A stretch of DNA of 64,000 nt from Stenocarpella maydis (GCA_002270565.1 NQMI01000078.1:152030-216029); one strand, 5' to 3'. Shown: positions 1 to 11,873, numbered from the stretch's first letter. Notes: generated by a model not told the origin, from the letters alone. Translations and numbers: made by a program.

Positions 1-1184
1 CCCTCCCACACTCGATGAGTCGTCGGCCGCACCAGGAGCCATGGCCGGACAAGCCAAAGAATGCAGGCATGCAGGCAGACGGCCTTGCTTGCTCGCCCCC
101 AATGCACAGTACAACTTTTGTGGACATGCGTACTCCATTGCCGTTGTACTGTGCCCGGCCCGGTGTTGGTTGCAGTGGTGTGTTGCGACACTCGCTCCCC
201 TTGCACAGCTGAGTCTCCTGCCCACACAGCACGGTTTCAGTATCTCGGTATAGCTTGATTTATATTGAGGACGAGGTTAAGCTCTCCAGATTTCGAGACC
301 CGTTACGGCATGGACGGGCCCAGGTCCCTGACGGCACCACAGAGCAGGCTTTTGGCAGGGCTCACCCGTGGGCTGGACAGATGCACACGGCGGGGAGTGA
401 CAAGGGCCAGGAGCATGCATGCATGGACCCCTGCAGCCCTGGTGTGGCCATGGGATCCTGACCACAGGGCTGCCGATATCCTGGCCATGTAAGCTGCACC
501 CTGAAGAGGTGTCTCGTCCTGCCCATCGACCCGCATTTGGCCTCGTCAGTCACCAACCTATATTTAAAGGGAATCATAGCTCTGCTCCTTTGTATGCGGC
601 CCGGCCTCAACCTACATCATATATCCGCCAGAGCCCGACCCTTACCAAAGACCAGTTTCGAGTCTTGCAACGCAGAGCCGCTATTTGTTCTCGCCTGCCC
701 AACCCTCTCCAACACAGCCAACTGACCTCACCTTGGCCCGTCTCGACCGGAGCCCGTCTCATAGCCCGCTCGACCACACCACCGTCCACCCTCTTATTCT
801 CTCGACTTGTCTTCCTGAGCCTCGCTCCCGACCAGCTCCGGCCTCGGATTGCATGTTCCCATGTCTTTACGGCCAGCCCGATACTTAAAAGATCGTTTCG
901 TCTCTGACACGGCCGACTGACACCACCTGAGACCGGGCTTGGGCCTGACCTAAGTGGTTGCTATACCCCCGACCCGCCAGCCAACATCGCCAGATCACCA
1001 AAGCGGCACAGGTCCTCCCCTGTCGTCGTCTTTGTCTACTTTGAAGAAAGACTTTAATCGGCACCACACTCGAGGGACAGACACCGCCGACTGATATCTG
1101 AACGGGCTTTCCACACCAAAGCTGGCCTTCCAATACTCGAGTCCTGACAAGCTGCCTCGTCTGTTTCGTGCACCTACCTCCAAC
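1..1184. other. Upstream region and long leader of the first gene
   Basis: No gene is supported here. A TATA-like stretch (tatatttaaa, 559-568) lies about 620 bases before the first ATG of the next gene. The part from about 680 to 900 is rich in C/T on the plus strand, as fungal leaders often are. The overlapping short reading frames have no recognisable content. The stretch is probably promoter plus a long 5' untranslated region, possibly with a leader intron. Confidence 0.5.
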
Positions 1185-2570
1185 ATGTGTATCAAGAACA
1201 TCTACCACAACGTCTACGTCGACGGTGACAAGGACGTCACCGAGCGGATGGACGCATGCCGTTCCGGTCACGCTTGCAGCGACCCCATCGTGCGCGAGTT
1301 CGATCGCAAGATCAACTGCACCAGGCTGCAACTCTCGGTTACCCCTGGACGGACAGACTCTCCCTCTTCTTCGCTTAAGGACAGACAGCCAACGCCCTAC
1401 TACCTGGATCACCGGTCGTCTCCCTCGTATGGGGATAGCGACAGGGAACGACGGCGTGAGAAGCGTGCCAGCCAGCAGCGACTATACGTCGACGGAGACC
1501 GCGTAACCGACTATGGGGTGCGCAGGAGCGGCTCTCGTAGGGCTGAGCCAATCCCCATCCCCAAAGTACGTCGTGCGTCGACCATGCCTGTCGACGACGG
1601 ATACTACAGCGAGCCAAGGCGTGAGCGCCGGTCGCGGCCCGTCGTTGTTGATAGCGGCGATCGTTCTCGCCGGTCTTCATCATCACAGCGGCGTGAGTCA
1701 TCTGCCGTCCCCTTGGGCCCTTATGATGTCCTATACAATTATGGCGCTGGATCTTCCCGGAGGGAACGTGAGAAGCACGCCAGGGACTCTTATCCGGAAC
1801 CTTCACGCTCACATCGCCGCCACTCCAAGTCGCCCGTGGAAGTATATGGAGAGTCAGACCAATACGACCGTGAACGCCGCCGCTTGAGACGTGCGAAGCC
1901 TACCATTGTTGACGGCCCTGCTACTACCGGAATATCTGCCGACGCAATCTACGGTTCCTCACCTTTCAGCGGGTCATATGATTCCTCGTATGGGTCATAT
2001 CCCTCTGACAGCCCCTGGATACGTCACTCAGCCTTCGGCACCCAGACACCACCAGACAGCCGTGCTCCGGCTGTCAAGGGCGTACGTTGGGATGATGACC
2101 CGCGCGCCGCCCAGAACGCCAAGATAAACAGCCGGCCTAAGCTCAGCCGATCTGCGACCATCACAGGAGCTGGGACTGGCTCGCACCTGAGCGGTGAGGT
2201 GAAGGGAATCCTGAAGAACACCAACCCCGTCAACGCCTACGGGACAACCACAACGGCGGGCTCTGGCTCCCCGCCGGCTGTCCAGCCCCTGGGTCGAGAG
2301 GAACTCGACGACTTGTACAAGTCTGTGCGGGATATTGGAGTCGATGACCGGGAAACAGCGGCACAGCGACAGGCCCGACGGGAAAGAGAAGAGCGAGATG
2401 ACAGGGAATATCGCGATCGCCTTATGAACCGCTTCAGCCCTCGCGACCGGCGATCATCATTTGATATGCCACCCCGGCGCTTCACCATGGAGAAGGGATC
2501 AAGGGGGGGCAGGAGATCTGAAGTGTTCTACCCCGACGAGGGAAGGTACAAGTACACCCAGGGGTACTGA
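1185..2570 (+). CDS. Conserved fungal disordered protein, Arg/Ser-rich
   Basis: A 461-residue protein with no intron. I do not know its function. The first 45 residues are the ordered part: it opens MCIKNIYHNVYVDGDKD and has several Cys (residues 2, 25, 31, 46) followed by DPIVREFDRKI. From memory this opening recurs in Sordariomycete hypothetical proteins, which is why I take the ATG at 1185. The rest is low complexity, rich in Arg, Ser, Tyr and Pro, with repeated RRERR/RRSSS patches. Towards the C-terminus there is a more helical, charged piece (EELDDLYKSVRDIGVDD, then a run of Arg/Glu) resembling a short coiled coil. There is no signal peptide or membrane segment. The low-complexity composition suggests a scaffold or nucleic-acid-associated role, but that is inference only. 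Confidence 0.75.
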   Translation: MCIKNIYHNVYVDGDKDVTERMDACRSGHACSDPIVREFDRKINCTRLQLSVTPGRTDSPSSSLKDRQPTPYYLDHRSSPSYGDSDRERRREKRASQQRLYVDGDRVTDYGVRRSGSRRAEPIPIPKVRRASTMPVDDGYYSEPRRERRSRPVVVDSGDRSRRSSSSQRRESSAVPLGPYDVLYNYGAGSSRREREKHARDSYPEPSRSHRRHSKSPVEVYGESDQYDRERRRLRRAKPTIVDGPATTGISADAIYGSSPFSGSYDSSYGSYPSDSPWIRHSAFGTQTPPDSRAPAVKGVRWDDDPRAAQNAKINSRPKLSRSATITGAGTGSHLSGEVKGILKNTNPVNAYGTTTTAGSGSPPAVQPLGREELDDLYKSVRDIGVDDRETAAQRQARREREERDDREYRDRLMNRFSPRDRRSSFDMPPRRFTMEKGSRGGRRSEVFYPDEGRYKYTQGY

Positions 2571-5500
2571 TCTCGGCCTACGAAAGTCTTACGACACTTT
2601 TCATGATGAATTCACGGCATACACTTAAATCAGCGTTTGAAATTTGTGGTTTGGAGTCAGGAGCAGAATCATTCCCACTCGCTTCAGAATCATTTACAGA
2701 GCAGAGATGAGAGGGAGCATTACACCGAGCTAGCAGTTCGACCTTGTACTGTATCAAAACAGTCCAACATTCTTTTCATGATAGACAATACAAGCTTTTC
2801 TTTTGTTCAAACCAAATCCACGAGACTCTTTCCAAAATAATACCAAGCCAGGCGAAGTGGGTGTCCCCAGCCTAGGCAGTATCCAAACAACTGGTTGCCA
2901 ACATTCCGACATCAGAGCCACATAACCCGACAGGCAAATTAAACTTTGAACCATGACGCGAATGCCGATCATCACGCATACAAGTAGAGCCCCAGACCGG
3001 GAACACGGCATGACCTCACACTCAAAACCGCCAGCCTCAGATCCGCAGGCGGCCAACCACGGGCCGCCGCCCACCCAAAGCCAACCGGAAAAATAGGAAG
3101 AGGGGGGGGGGGTCGACCAACCGAATACTTCGGACAGGCGATGATGCCCTCACAGGCTTCCAGGTAGCCAATGGGACTCGGGATTTCCCTGCTCCTGCTC
3201 CTGCTGCCTTGCCGTTGCTGGGCGGATCGACATTATTGTGTGCCGGCTCGCCTCACTGCTGTCATCCGACCTCTTGGTGCGTGGCGCAACACGGGCGCAC
3301 CCTGGTCTACCACAAGGCGAGCGAGGCCGCGGGTGCTGGGATGATGGCAGCACCCGGGTTGACCCCCGAATATCACCCGGGCGGTGGTGGGGGGGCCTGC
3401 AGCAAGGGCAGTGGTTAAAATAGGGCCGGGAGTGGTGTAGAACGTAGATGGACTATCAAGATGCTCCATCCGAACACACAAGGCAATGCCTTCTTTTCTG
3501 GGCTCAACCGCCGCGCGGGTCGCCTCCCACCCCACCAGCTGGCGCACGGATGGGGCAGGTTTCACGAGCCCGGACTGCGGGCCGCACGCAATATACACGT
3601 GTAGTGTATGTAATAGTGTAGTGTACACTATTAGCAGGGCTAGCAGGGCAAGCAGGGGCTGCTGCTGCGCCCCTCCGGGTGGGACCCGCCGGGGCTGGCT
3701 GGGTCCGGTCGGGTCGACGCGATTAGTGTAGCTGCGCCGCGGAGCAAGGGCACTGAAGCTTTCCTTATTATTAGCGCCCGCATGCGCACGGCCGCATCTA
3801 TTCTCGGGCATTACTTGGACGCAGCGAATATTGGGTCGCTACGCAGACGACTGAATCACGGCTATCAGTTGTCACTTTCGACACATATGCCGTCTGATCT
3901 ATTCTTCTCTATTTGTGTTGCCTCGTGAGTTGTGTGTGGTAATCATTTCAATGCGCCCGGTTTCTGGAATTCGCCACTGGGTCGGGGTCGGCACCGGAGC
4001 CTTGATTTCCTGCAGACGGTGTGCAAGATCATTCTGGGCAGAGTGTGTGTGGTGGGGCCTCACCAGAGTCCACACGGCGCAAAATCTATTGTCTGTAGTT
4101 AACGCTGCTATCTTATCTTGCACCGTTGTACGGATATCACACCCGGACCTCAGATAGTCACGCACAGCAGTTGCCGGCATGACTGCATCATCAAGCCACA
4201 AATCAAGAGCCCAGTCGCAACCAGAGCCTGCCTGCCGCCGCCACTGCCAAAGCACCGGCCGGATGAGGCAGGAGGACCTGGTGGATGCAGGCTGACTTTG
4301 AAAGCGACCAAGGCGCCATCCCTGTCTCCACCCTCGGCGCTGCTGCACGTCGTGCTCCCCACCGATCTCGTCTATAGCCTGTGCGAGGAAGTTCGCTACA
4401 TCCCGGCTCCCGACCCTGGGAGAGGGTATGCTTTTAGCACAATGTTTTATGGGGGAGAGGGCGGCCGAGAACTTACTTGAGTGACCCATCGAGCCCGTCG
4501 ACTCGCGCTACGCTACAGTAGCACTTGTCGTGGGAGGAAAGCAGCTCTACAAAAGGACCGCCGTCGTTATTAGTGACGGTCCAGTAGCCCGGCCGGCGAG
4601 GTCTCGGAATCAGTTATTTCTATTATCCTCTGGCAGTACCATTCGTCCATGTACCCACCACCTGTTGCGGTTTCGTCTGTCCAGTCGCTGATCCTCCCAG
4701 TATCGCAGGTCGACCAGGGGAATGGGGAGGAGCCATCACCCGCAGTCCAGGTCGAGCCTCTAGGTTGGACATGCGCTATTGTAGTGAGAGCCTGGGAAAT
4801 CATCGCTGATGTCAATAGTCTTGAAATGGTCATCTTGTCGTTGGGTAACATGTCTTGGCTCCATCGCAGCGAAGATTTCCTGCCAGGACCGACTGATATA
4901 TCTCGGGTTTCTGGCACACGTGATCGAAAACCCCCCATGATTAGCGGTCGCTGCTTAGAACAGCATAGTGTCGAGTCACACTTGGCACCAGGAGACTCAT
5001 TAGAGGCAATTGCTGCCACCGGGTGTTGGTAACTCTCACCGGCGCTCAGTTACAGTCACTCATCGCAGCGATACTTTGCAAGGCCACGTCAGCGAGTTGG
5101 CAAGGAGCTTCCATCTTCTTGTAGACACATTCGCATGCCAATGCGGCATGCTTTCATTCATCCCTTGTGCTTTACCAGTGACGGCTGAATCTTCCCAAGT
5201 CATAATTATCTGCAGTGCAGGCAAGGCCGCACCGGCTGTATTTGGAATGGAATCTTAGCAATGCTCCGGCTCACTTCTTGTCCACGATCACAGATGCACG
5301 CATGAAATGATGGATTGAAAGCCTTGACGGGTTCTCCCCTTCCCCGCCTGCTCTACTCTTACTTTCAGTGAGGTCCAGCAGGTCCTGGCCGCGGCACTTT
5401 GTGCTTGTCCACCTGCCTGGGCCTGCCTGTTCTTACCGCGGCAGAGTGTATGTGATTTCGCCCCGCACATGCGCGTCCCGCTCTCACGATTGGAGAGATG

Positions 5501-6507
5501 TCATGACCGGGCGGGTCTTGGTTCCGAGCCAAGTCGCCTCGCCTCCGAGTAGCAAGTCTTCAAAGCGCGGCACGTTCATGGTCAATGGACACGCGCGCGG
5601 TCTAACAGACACTGGATCCTACCCCTTATTACTCAAGAGCCTCGTCTGCCCAATCGCGAATCTGCCGCTCGGTAGCCATAAGAGCACCTGCAGTGGCAAT
5701 CTGTCCAAGGTGCGTCCAAGGGTCGCAGCGCATATGCAAGATCTGCGCGATGCCACCACCCCCCGGCTCATGTGCACCACCACACGCAATCAGGCCAGAG
5801 GATCATGGGCCGCGTCCGGGTAAAACCCCCGTGTTCTTGTGCATGGCTCTCGGGACCAGACCCGCCCCGTCCCGGAGCTGCGCGCCTGCGCCACAGCAAT
5901 TTAATATGATTGCCTCATTGCCAACACGTCACGGTGTCCCGGGGCGGGTCGAATCGCGGTGGTCCGCGAACGACACGCGGCAGCGCAGGTGTAGGATTTC
6001 AGATGCCACTCGTATCCCTTCTGGGATGGTGTGTTGACTCTGAGCCCTCATCCTGAGCCAGCCGGGCTATTCGGCGTGGTGTGGCGAGTAAAGTGTTGTG
6101 ATCAATGTCACGGAAGGTGATTGGTGGGCTGGGGGGTCATGACAAGATATGGGTGCGCCTCAGCTGCATGTCTCAGATAACCCTGCAGTGCTTTATATCA
6201 AAAGTTCACACTCTATTTGACTTCATATTAGCTCGGTTTACTAATTCCACGGGTATTCGTGTCTGCATTGTGAAGCTTGAATTATTCGACCCGGACTGGG
6301 TTGCTCGATATCAAGGAGAGCCGGGCTGAGACAAGAAATGGAAAAAGACGGCCTCGTTTGACCACCAACATTGGCGCTTATCAAATAGCTCTTCAAATCT
6401 AAGCTTCATATCGCAAACTGAGCCAGCTCGGTTAGAAGCTCAAAGTTGGCTGCCGGCTGCGTCTTCGCGTCTGAGCACGCCACATTCGACTTGGTGCCGC
6501 CGGTTAA
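2571..6507. other. Gene-free stretch, 3.9 kb
   Basis: I see no supportable gene. Open frames of 150-196 codons occur on both strands (for example 3899-4489 minus and 4570-5019 minus), but they show no domain, signal peptide or splice-supported extension, and they overlap each other. Short G runs occur near 3100-3115 and 3390. Composition is mixed and not AT-rich, so this is ordinary intergenic DNA or old decayed sequence rather than a fresh transposon. Confidence 0.45.
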
Positions 6508-7176
6508 CTAAATCTTTGCGTTACCGTCACTGCCCAACGGCTTCGACTTTTCGAAGGCCTTCTTGTCCGTAGCCCAATCCTTCTTCAACAGCTTATAGCG
6601 GTCGTCTTCAATGCATCTCCTCCACACCGCTTTGAATAACTCACTTGCCTCCTCCTTCACACTCCTCTTCTTCACGTCTTCCTCGCTGCCCCCGACCCAT
6701 TTGGCGAGCTGGTCTCCCGTGCTTCTCTCGTACTTGCGCCCTCCTTTGTGATTCGCATACCTCCGTGCTCTCGTCATCCCCATTTGTATGAACTTTCTGG
6801 TCATGTCCGCACCGACGAAATCCCTCCTTTCCACGTAGGACTCAAAGATTGCCCAAAGGATCTCGCACGAATTTCTCGCGATAGGCACCGTGCGAAACGC
6901 CCAGTATGGTAGTATATGCCCCTTGTACGGCTCAAAGGACAAGACTCCGGTCTCCCCTCGCCCAATCCGGTAGCTGTATCGTAGGGCGGTAGACTCCAGT
7001 GCAGGTGCGGGAAGGGGTGAAGATGGAGGAGACTTGAGAGAGCCAGATGCGTGCTCCGTAACAGGAACTGTTCTTGTCCGCATGGCGGCCGACGCTGCGG
7101 TACTTGAACTGCTTTCTTTCCCCTGAAAACAGATCGCTGCTTGGAATGGCGCCGTGCTGTTGTAATGCCGCTTCAT
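6508..7176 (-). CDS. DUF4385 family protein
   Basis: A 222-residue protein with the hallmark blocks of DUF4385 (from memory Pfam PF14328), a family of unknown function found in bacteria, cyanophages, algae and fungi. The core begins near residue 66 with YRIGRGETGVLSFEPYKG, continues with a Pro-Trp-x-Phe-Arg-Thr block, then DFVGADMTRKFIQMG and the very characteristic TRARRYANHKGGRKY. The C-terminal part is charged and helical. The first 60 residues are Ser/Thr/Pro-rich and not part of the domain. The ATG at 7176 is the first in frame; an additional upstream exon cannot be excluded. No intron is needed. The conserved Arg/His/Lys cluster suggests nucleic-acid or phosphate binding, but no activity is established. 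No signal or membrane segment is visible, so it is probably cytosolic or nuclear. Confidence 0.8.
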   Translation of the reverse strand: MKRHYNSTAPFQAAICFQGKESSSSTAASAAMRTRTVPVTEHASGSLKSPPSSPLPAPALESTALRYSYRIGRGETGVLSFEPYKGHILPYWAFRTVPIARNSCEILWAIFESYVERRDFVGADMTRKFIQMGMTRARRYANHKGGRKYERSTGDQLAKWVGGSEEDVKKRSVKEEASELFKAVWRRCIEDDRYKLLKKDWATDKKAFEKSKPLGSDGNAKI

Positions 7177-8772
7177 CAGGAGGGGATGACACGGGCTTGT
7201 AAAAGGCTGATCAGTTCCGATACGAATAATAGACGCTTCTGAAGGGGAGAGCGGAGTCGGTCTATAGTAATTACGTACCTAGGTATTTTTCTACCGTGAC
7301 CTCTTAGTTATGGACCACTGTCAACTGGTTGAGATCATATTCCTTCCGCATCTCTCACTCAGCCCATGGCATTGGAATAACAATGTGTGCAGGCCTAAGC
7401 AAAACGTGACGTCACGACTGGGTTGCCGCCCTTGCGCTTTGACTACATACCTAGGTGTATACCCTATAGGGTAGCCTCAGGCATCCGAGATCACTTAATC
7501 ACTATGGTGCGTTCATAAATCCATGTAATCGTGATATGTAACCTGCTCTTAACATGACTGGGAATAAGAGATAGGTTAACAAACAGTCCCCAGGCTCAGT
7601 CACAATAGGTTAGTCACACGCGAGATGCCTCCAGACATACCTTTCTGGCTTTGGCAAATACTTTGCTAGAATATAAGAATCCACGGGATCCTTGGTCTCG
7701 GCGCCCACGCGCTACTCTCATGAGGCTACCGCTCGTATATAATTGACGCTTTCGTCGGTGACGCCATGGTCGGGGAGCCGGGTCTGTTGCAGACATTTGA
7801 AGATATCGAGGACAACTCGGAGAGACTTGACAGAGAGCGAGACTTGGGGCATGGCAAAGGAGAGTAATAGCTTGTCCTTGTAGCTTGGGTACTCTAATCG
7901 CAGAGATGTTTGGGTCGGTTATGTGATTATGATGAGAATTTGGTCAGTAAGGTTTGAATGAGAATTCGGGGCTCCTCCCGAAGTTGCCCGCAACGAGGAT
8001 CGCCCAGCCCGCAGCGTCGTCGTCTACGTCAACCTCGCCGAGCGGCTCTCCCTGGTTCCCTGAGGGACGAGGTGAGCCAAATCCTAGGTAGTAAAGGGTG
8101 CTCAGCTGCATGCACGTCGGCTGTGGCAACGTTGAAGCAGATCAAGGCACGAGGCAGGGGAAGGGCGGCAGATTGATTAGTTCTTGCTTTGTATGACCCT
8201 TAAGCACCGAGGATGAATAGGCTGAATGATGGTGTTTGTCTCTCCCATGTCCGCAGAAAACCAGGGAGCAAAACACAAGAGTACCCCTCCCGCCCCATGC
8301 TGGGCCTGTATCTAGATGTGCCCCTCCTCGGCGAGACGTGGGAGAATCTAGACCGTACGTACGAGCAGGTCCTCGCGGGCCGCCCCTCCTACTGGCTTGT
8401 CGACAACGTCGGCAGGCGTACCGTGGACGAGGCATCGTGACAAATTTGCTTCACAAGGCCCTGGCTGAGGGCTCCGACCGCGAGGGCGAGGGCGCCGCCG
8501 TCTTCCTGGACACAAGCGACTTGGGCTCGTCAAAGTTGGCGCGTTCGATATTGATATGGCTGCTGTGGTGAGGGCGTGCATCGGCAACTTGGGATGTTGA
8601 GAGAGCCGCAGGTGGGAAGTCGAGTCTGTGGAGAGGAGACGGGGAATAGGTATGAATATGAATGATTGTTACTCGTGCCTCGCGGTGATAGATCGCATGA
8701 TAGAGAACGCCCGACCCCCCCCCCCCAAGCCCATCCAGTCGTATCTACTCCCGACCCCTCTGGTCTGATAAG
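7177..8772. other. Intergenic, with possible coding scraps
   Basis: Holds one exact TACCTAGGTA palindrome and one near copy (7448-7457). Around 8213-8440 (plus) one frame reads like real protein (GLYLDVPLLGETWENLDRTY, then VLAGRPSYWLVDNVGRRTV). It is followed in another frame by AAVFLDTSDLGSSKLARSI (about 8490-8560). This looks like a fragment of a decayed or unrecognised gene, but I cannot name the family or build a model. A 13-C run occurs near 8709. Confidence 0.3.
7276..7285. repeat. Palindrome TACCTAGGTA
   Basis: Exact perfect palindrome, one of four in the window, all in non-coding DNA. Function unknown. Confidence 0.6.
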
Positions 8773-9724
8773 TCATCGTACCCTCCCCGTCTCGGTGTAC
8801 ACCAACCCTCCCCCAGCCTTCTCCTCGACCGTGCCGTGGCCCTCAGCGGCCCACTCCCTCAGCACGTCTAGGAACACCTCCTCCCTGGCCTTCGGCGCAG
8901 CAGAGGCGCCGACGTGCAACACCAGCCTCTGCAGCTCGGGCAGCTCCCCGCCGCGGACGGCCCGCATCAGCGGCGTCCATAGGCCCCACGACACGGGCAC
9001 ACCGAGCTGGCTGTCTGGCAGGCGCGGGTGCCTGGGCTCGATGCGCTGCAGAAACAGGTGGTCCTTGAAGTGGGTAAAGGCCAGCTGCACGCTGCGGACA
9101 CTGGCAAGGTGCCGGTGCGGGTATTGCACGAAGAAGCGGTAGGCATCCTCTGAGGCGGTGAAGATGAGCGTTGTCGACTCGAGGAACGACTCGATGGCCT
9201 CGGCGTACCTGGTTTTCAAGGTCAGCAGATGTGGTGACAAGCAGGCACATTCCCTCCAGTGAGCGCTGGCAGCACGAGGAGCGGGTTATCGCGTGAGACA
9301 TGGAGGAGGAGAGATGGGATCGACTGCCGGGCCCTGACTTACACCCTCCGGCTGGTCAGGAACACGGGCAGGTAGCCGTTGGACCCCAGGCCGCGCTCGT
9401 CTGCACAGGTGCCATCATCCCTCGCCCTCCATGAGAGCATCGCCTCGGCCTGGCACTTCCAGTGCGGCGAGCCCCATCGCATGCGCAGGCCCCATGCATG
9501 CCAGAACCACCGCGGTGGCTGGTTCCTGCCCCTCCAGCCTGGCCACGGGTCGGTCATCATGGGGTCGTCGTCCTCGGCATCTCTTGCCTCTCCGGCCGGC
9601 ATGGGAGACGGCGAGGGCGATGAGCAAGAGGTGGTGCAGCACGGGGTGTGCGTCAGGCGGGCGCTGCTTGCGGCAGCGTACAGCGCGGGCATGAAGCGCT
9701 CTTCGTCCGTGAACGCCCCGCTCT
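8773..9724 (-). CDS. DUF7730-like protein, N-terminus missing at an assembly gap
   Basis: Two exons read toward lower coordinates: up to 9724..9343 and 9208..8773, joined over a 134-base intron (9209-9342; donor gtaagt, acceptor accag). The join gives FLTSRRVYAEAIESF, closely matching FLVCKRVYGEASESL in the neighbouring gene at 10571-11873, so the two are paralogues. The family (DUF7730-like, F-box-resembling fungal proteins) has an opening LPxEVRxxIY-type helix which is absent here. The frame runs into the ambiguous base at 9725, beyond which the sequence is an ATACA microsatellite, so the true start has been lost by misassembly or by a real rearrangement. The C-terminal half (residues VRSVQLAFTHFKDHLFLQRI and PELQRLVLHVGASAAP) is leucine-rich and intact. 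Function unknown; these proteins are usually predicted intracellular. Confidence 0.6.
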
Positions 9725-9725
9725 N
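9725..9725. other. Ambiguous base at a probable assembly junction
   Basis: A single n sits exactly between the truncated coding sequence and a simple repeat. It probably marks a join between contigs or an unresolved microsatellite length. Confidence 0.7.
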
Positions 9726-9749
9726 ATACAATACAATACAATACAATAC
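9726..9749. repeat. (ATACA)n microsatellite
   Basis: About five tandem ATACA units directly after the ambiguous base. Confidence 0.9.
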
Positions 9750-10570
9750 CTAGAGGTATACAACCATTGTCTTTCTTTCTTTTTCTTTTTGGTTTTGTTT
9801 TTGTACCAAGCTTGAACAGCACCATCCAGAGAACAATATACAACCATGATGGAAGTAGCAGCACAGCTAAACAAATATTCCCGCCCTCTTGCTGCTGCCT
9901 ACATGTCCAGTCTCGAAGGATTCCAAGCTGGGCAAGATAGTGCCTGCTCAGAATATTCCGCACGCTGATGCCGAGTGCTACGAGTCAGACAAAAGGGTTC
10001 CTGATACAATTTTCAAAACGAAGCCAGACGTATCCGTACATTAGTGGGAGAGCATCGAGATATAAATGAATATCCCTGATTACCTGGGTATGTACCTGGG
10101 TATGTAACCTGGGTTGAGGTCAGTACTGCGAGCTACGGCACGCACGGTTTGAATACCTAGGTACGGATTAGCAACGATACAAGATACCCAGGCATACGTC
10201 CTCGCTGTCAAGCACCTGACGGTTCCCGAATCTTTGGGTGGAGGCAATCCTGCGGCCTCCTTCAATAGCACATGTGAAGTTGAATTAAGGCCCTGCGGTT
10301 AGAACAGGCTCTTGTCCCTAGCTGTTGCTTTCATTAATCTATGTGTATTCCTGCCGGGATCCAGCAAGACCCGGAATCAACTGTCCGCCCATTGCGCGCC
10401 ACCTGAGCGCCGGCTGGCAGTTCCACCTCTGAGCGATGCACATTCATGCGTTTTCCTCTCCTAGCACGGCAGGCAGGGCACCAAAACCATCTGATATTGC
10501 ATAATAAGCCAGTATATGTAATCTGGGGACCCTCCTTGCTGCCGAAACATTCAGCTCCGCGGCCCCCCGC
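9750..10570. other. Intergenic between two DUF7730-like genes
   Basis: No gene seen. Contains three tandem-like TACCTGGGTA/AACCTGGGT elements at about 10081-10113 and an exact TACCTAGGTA palindrome further on. The lost 5' part of the upstream gene might be expected near 9750-9960, but no matching N-terminal frame is visible there. Confidence 0.4.
10154..10163. repeat. Palindrome TACCTAGGTA
   Basis: Second exact copy, about 400 bases downstream of the neighbouring DUF7730-like gene's stop codon. Confidence 0.6.
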
Positions 10571-11873
10571 TTAGCCGCCTGAGGACTGAGCCGGGCTGCC
10601 GTAAGGCAGGCAGTCGCTGGCCTCATGCCAGCCAGGAGGCACTACCCTGACGGTGAAGGGCGCATCCGCCAGCAGTGGGGGCACCTTACCGTAGCTGACC
10701 TCGCCGTGTCCCTCACACCTGGTCGGCAAGAAGACCTCGAACCTGCGCAAGCTATCCATCTCGCGCGCCAGCGTGTACAGGGGCTCGAGGCCCTGCCTCC
10801 GTGGCAACGTCTCCCGGGAGCCCTCCTTGGGGTGGGGGGTCAGGCGGAGCTCTGTGGAGGCCGGCTGTCAGTCGCATGGCCGGTCTCGTTCACATCATTG
10901 TGCTGGGGTGAAGGTCTTGGGGTCCTCTCTCGGGGGATCCAGACTGACCTCGCAGCTTTGGGAACGACGCCCTCAGCGTCTCGTACACCTGCTGTGCAGG
11001 CGTGCGGTCGTCAGCGGGCGCATCGCCGAGTCCCCGGCCGGCGGCAACGATCTGTCCCACAGGTTGACGTAAGCCATTGATATCTTGTCTAGGCACGAGA
11101 AGAAATCCGTGAGTACATCGTCTCCGGGCAGTACCCGAGGAGAAGGCACATACATCAGCGAACCGGACCCTCGCCACCAGCGGATGCGGCACCTGTCCAA
11201 CAAACACCCTCAGGGCAGCCAGGCTGGTAAAAGAGAAGCGCACGCTCGAGAACAGCGACTCGCTCGCCTCCCCGTATACCCTCTTGCAAACGAGGAACGC
11301 AGTGAGGACCGGGCTCCCACGGAGGTCGGGCAAGTCCCGCCCGGGGGCTCGCCGGTACGCGGCGGTGTACATCCGCGAGAAGGATTGCTGCCACTTCTGG
11401 GCCCAGCGGCGCATGCAAGGGTAGTGTACGCACCACGGGGTGTCGGTGGCGGCATCGGCGGCATCCATACCACCCCACCCGCCAGCGCCCAGGTCCTGGA
11501 CGGCGGCGTTGATATCTCCCGGGTCGTCCAGGGGCTGGGGCTGGGGCTGGGCTGCGCCATCGTTTCCACCTTCTGGGCCGGCATTTCCACTGCCAGGAGC
11601 ATCACCAGCCACGTCTGGCGTGGGAGGAGGAGGCGGGCTGGGGTCCCGGTTAAGCTCCCCAGGGCTGAGGATACAGGGGAAACTCTGCAGGTACGTCTTG
11701 TCCGTCAACGCCAGGACGTGCTGGGTGAGACCGAAGTCCAGCCAGAGCTGCCTGTAGATGTGGCGGCGGACCTCGGCTGGCAGCGTCGTGAAGAGCGGCG
11801 ACTGGTCCTGGGGGCTCGCGGGCGTCGGCTGGGCCGAGCTGCAGTTGCGCACACTGAGGGGCATATGTAACAT
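10571..11873 (-). CDS. DUF7730-like protein
   Basis: Modelled as two exons, 11873..10949 and 10851..10571, joined across a 97-base intron (10852-10948; donor gtcagt, acceptor ccacag), giving about 401 residues. An additional in-frame 102-base intron is possible inside exon 1, starting at the gtatgt after FAD and ending at gggacag, which would shorten the protein to about 367; I cannot decide between them. Near residue 30 is LFTTLPAEVRRHIYRQLW, an F-box-like helix typical of fungal DUF7730-type proteins. A Pro/Gly/Asp-rich loop follows (about residues 75-135), then the conserved FLVCKRVYGEASESLFSSV block and a leucine-rich C-terminus ending near SLRRFEVFLPTRCEGHG. It is a paralogue of the truncated gene immediately downstream. 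No signal peptide. Biochemical role unknown; F-box likeness hints at an adaptor function, which is inference. Confidence 0.7.

Noticed and set aside
3899..4489. A 196-codon minus-strand open frame in the first gene-free stretch
   Set aside because: No recognisable domain, signal or splice-supported extension, and competing frames overlap it.
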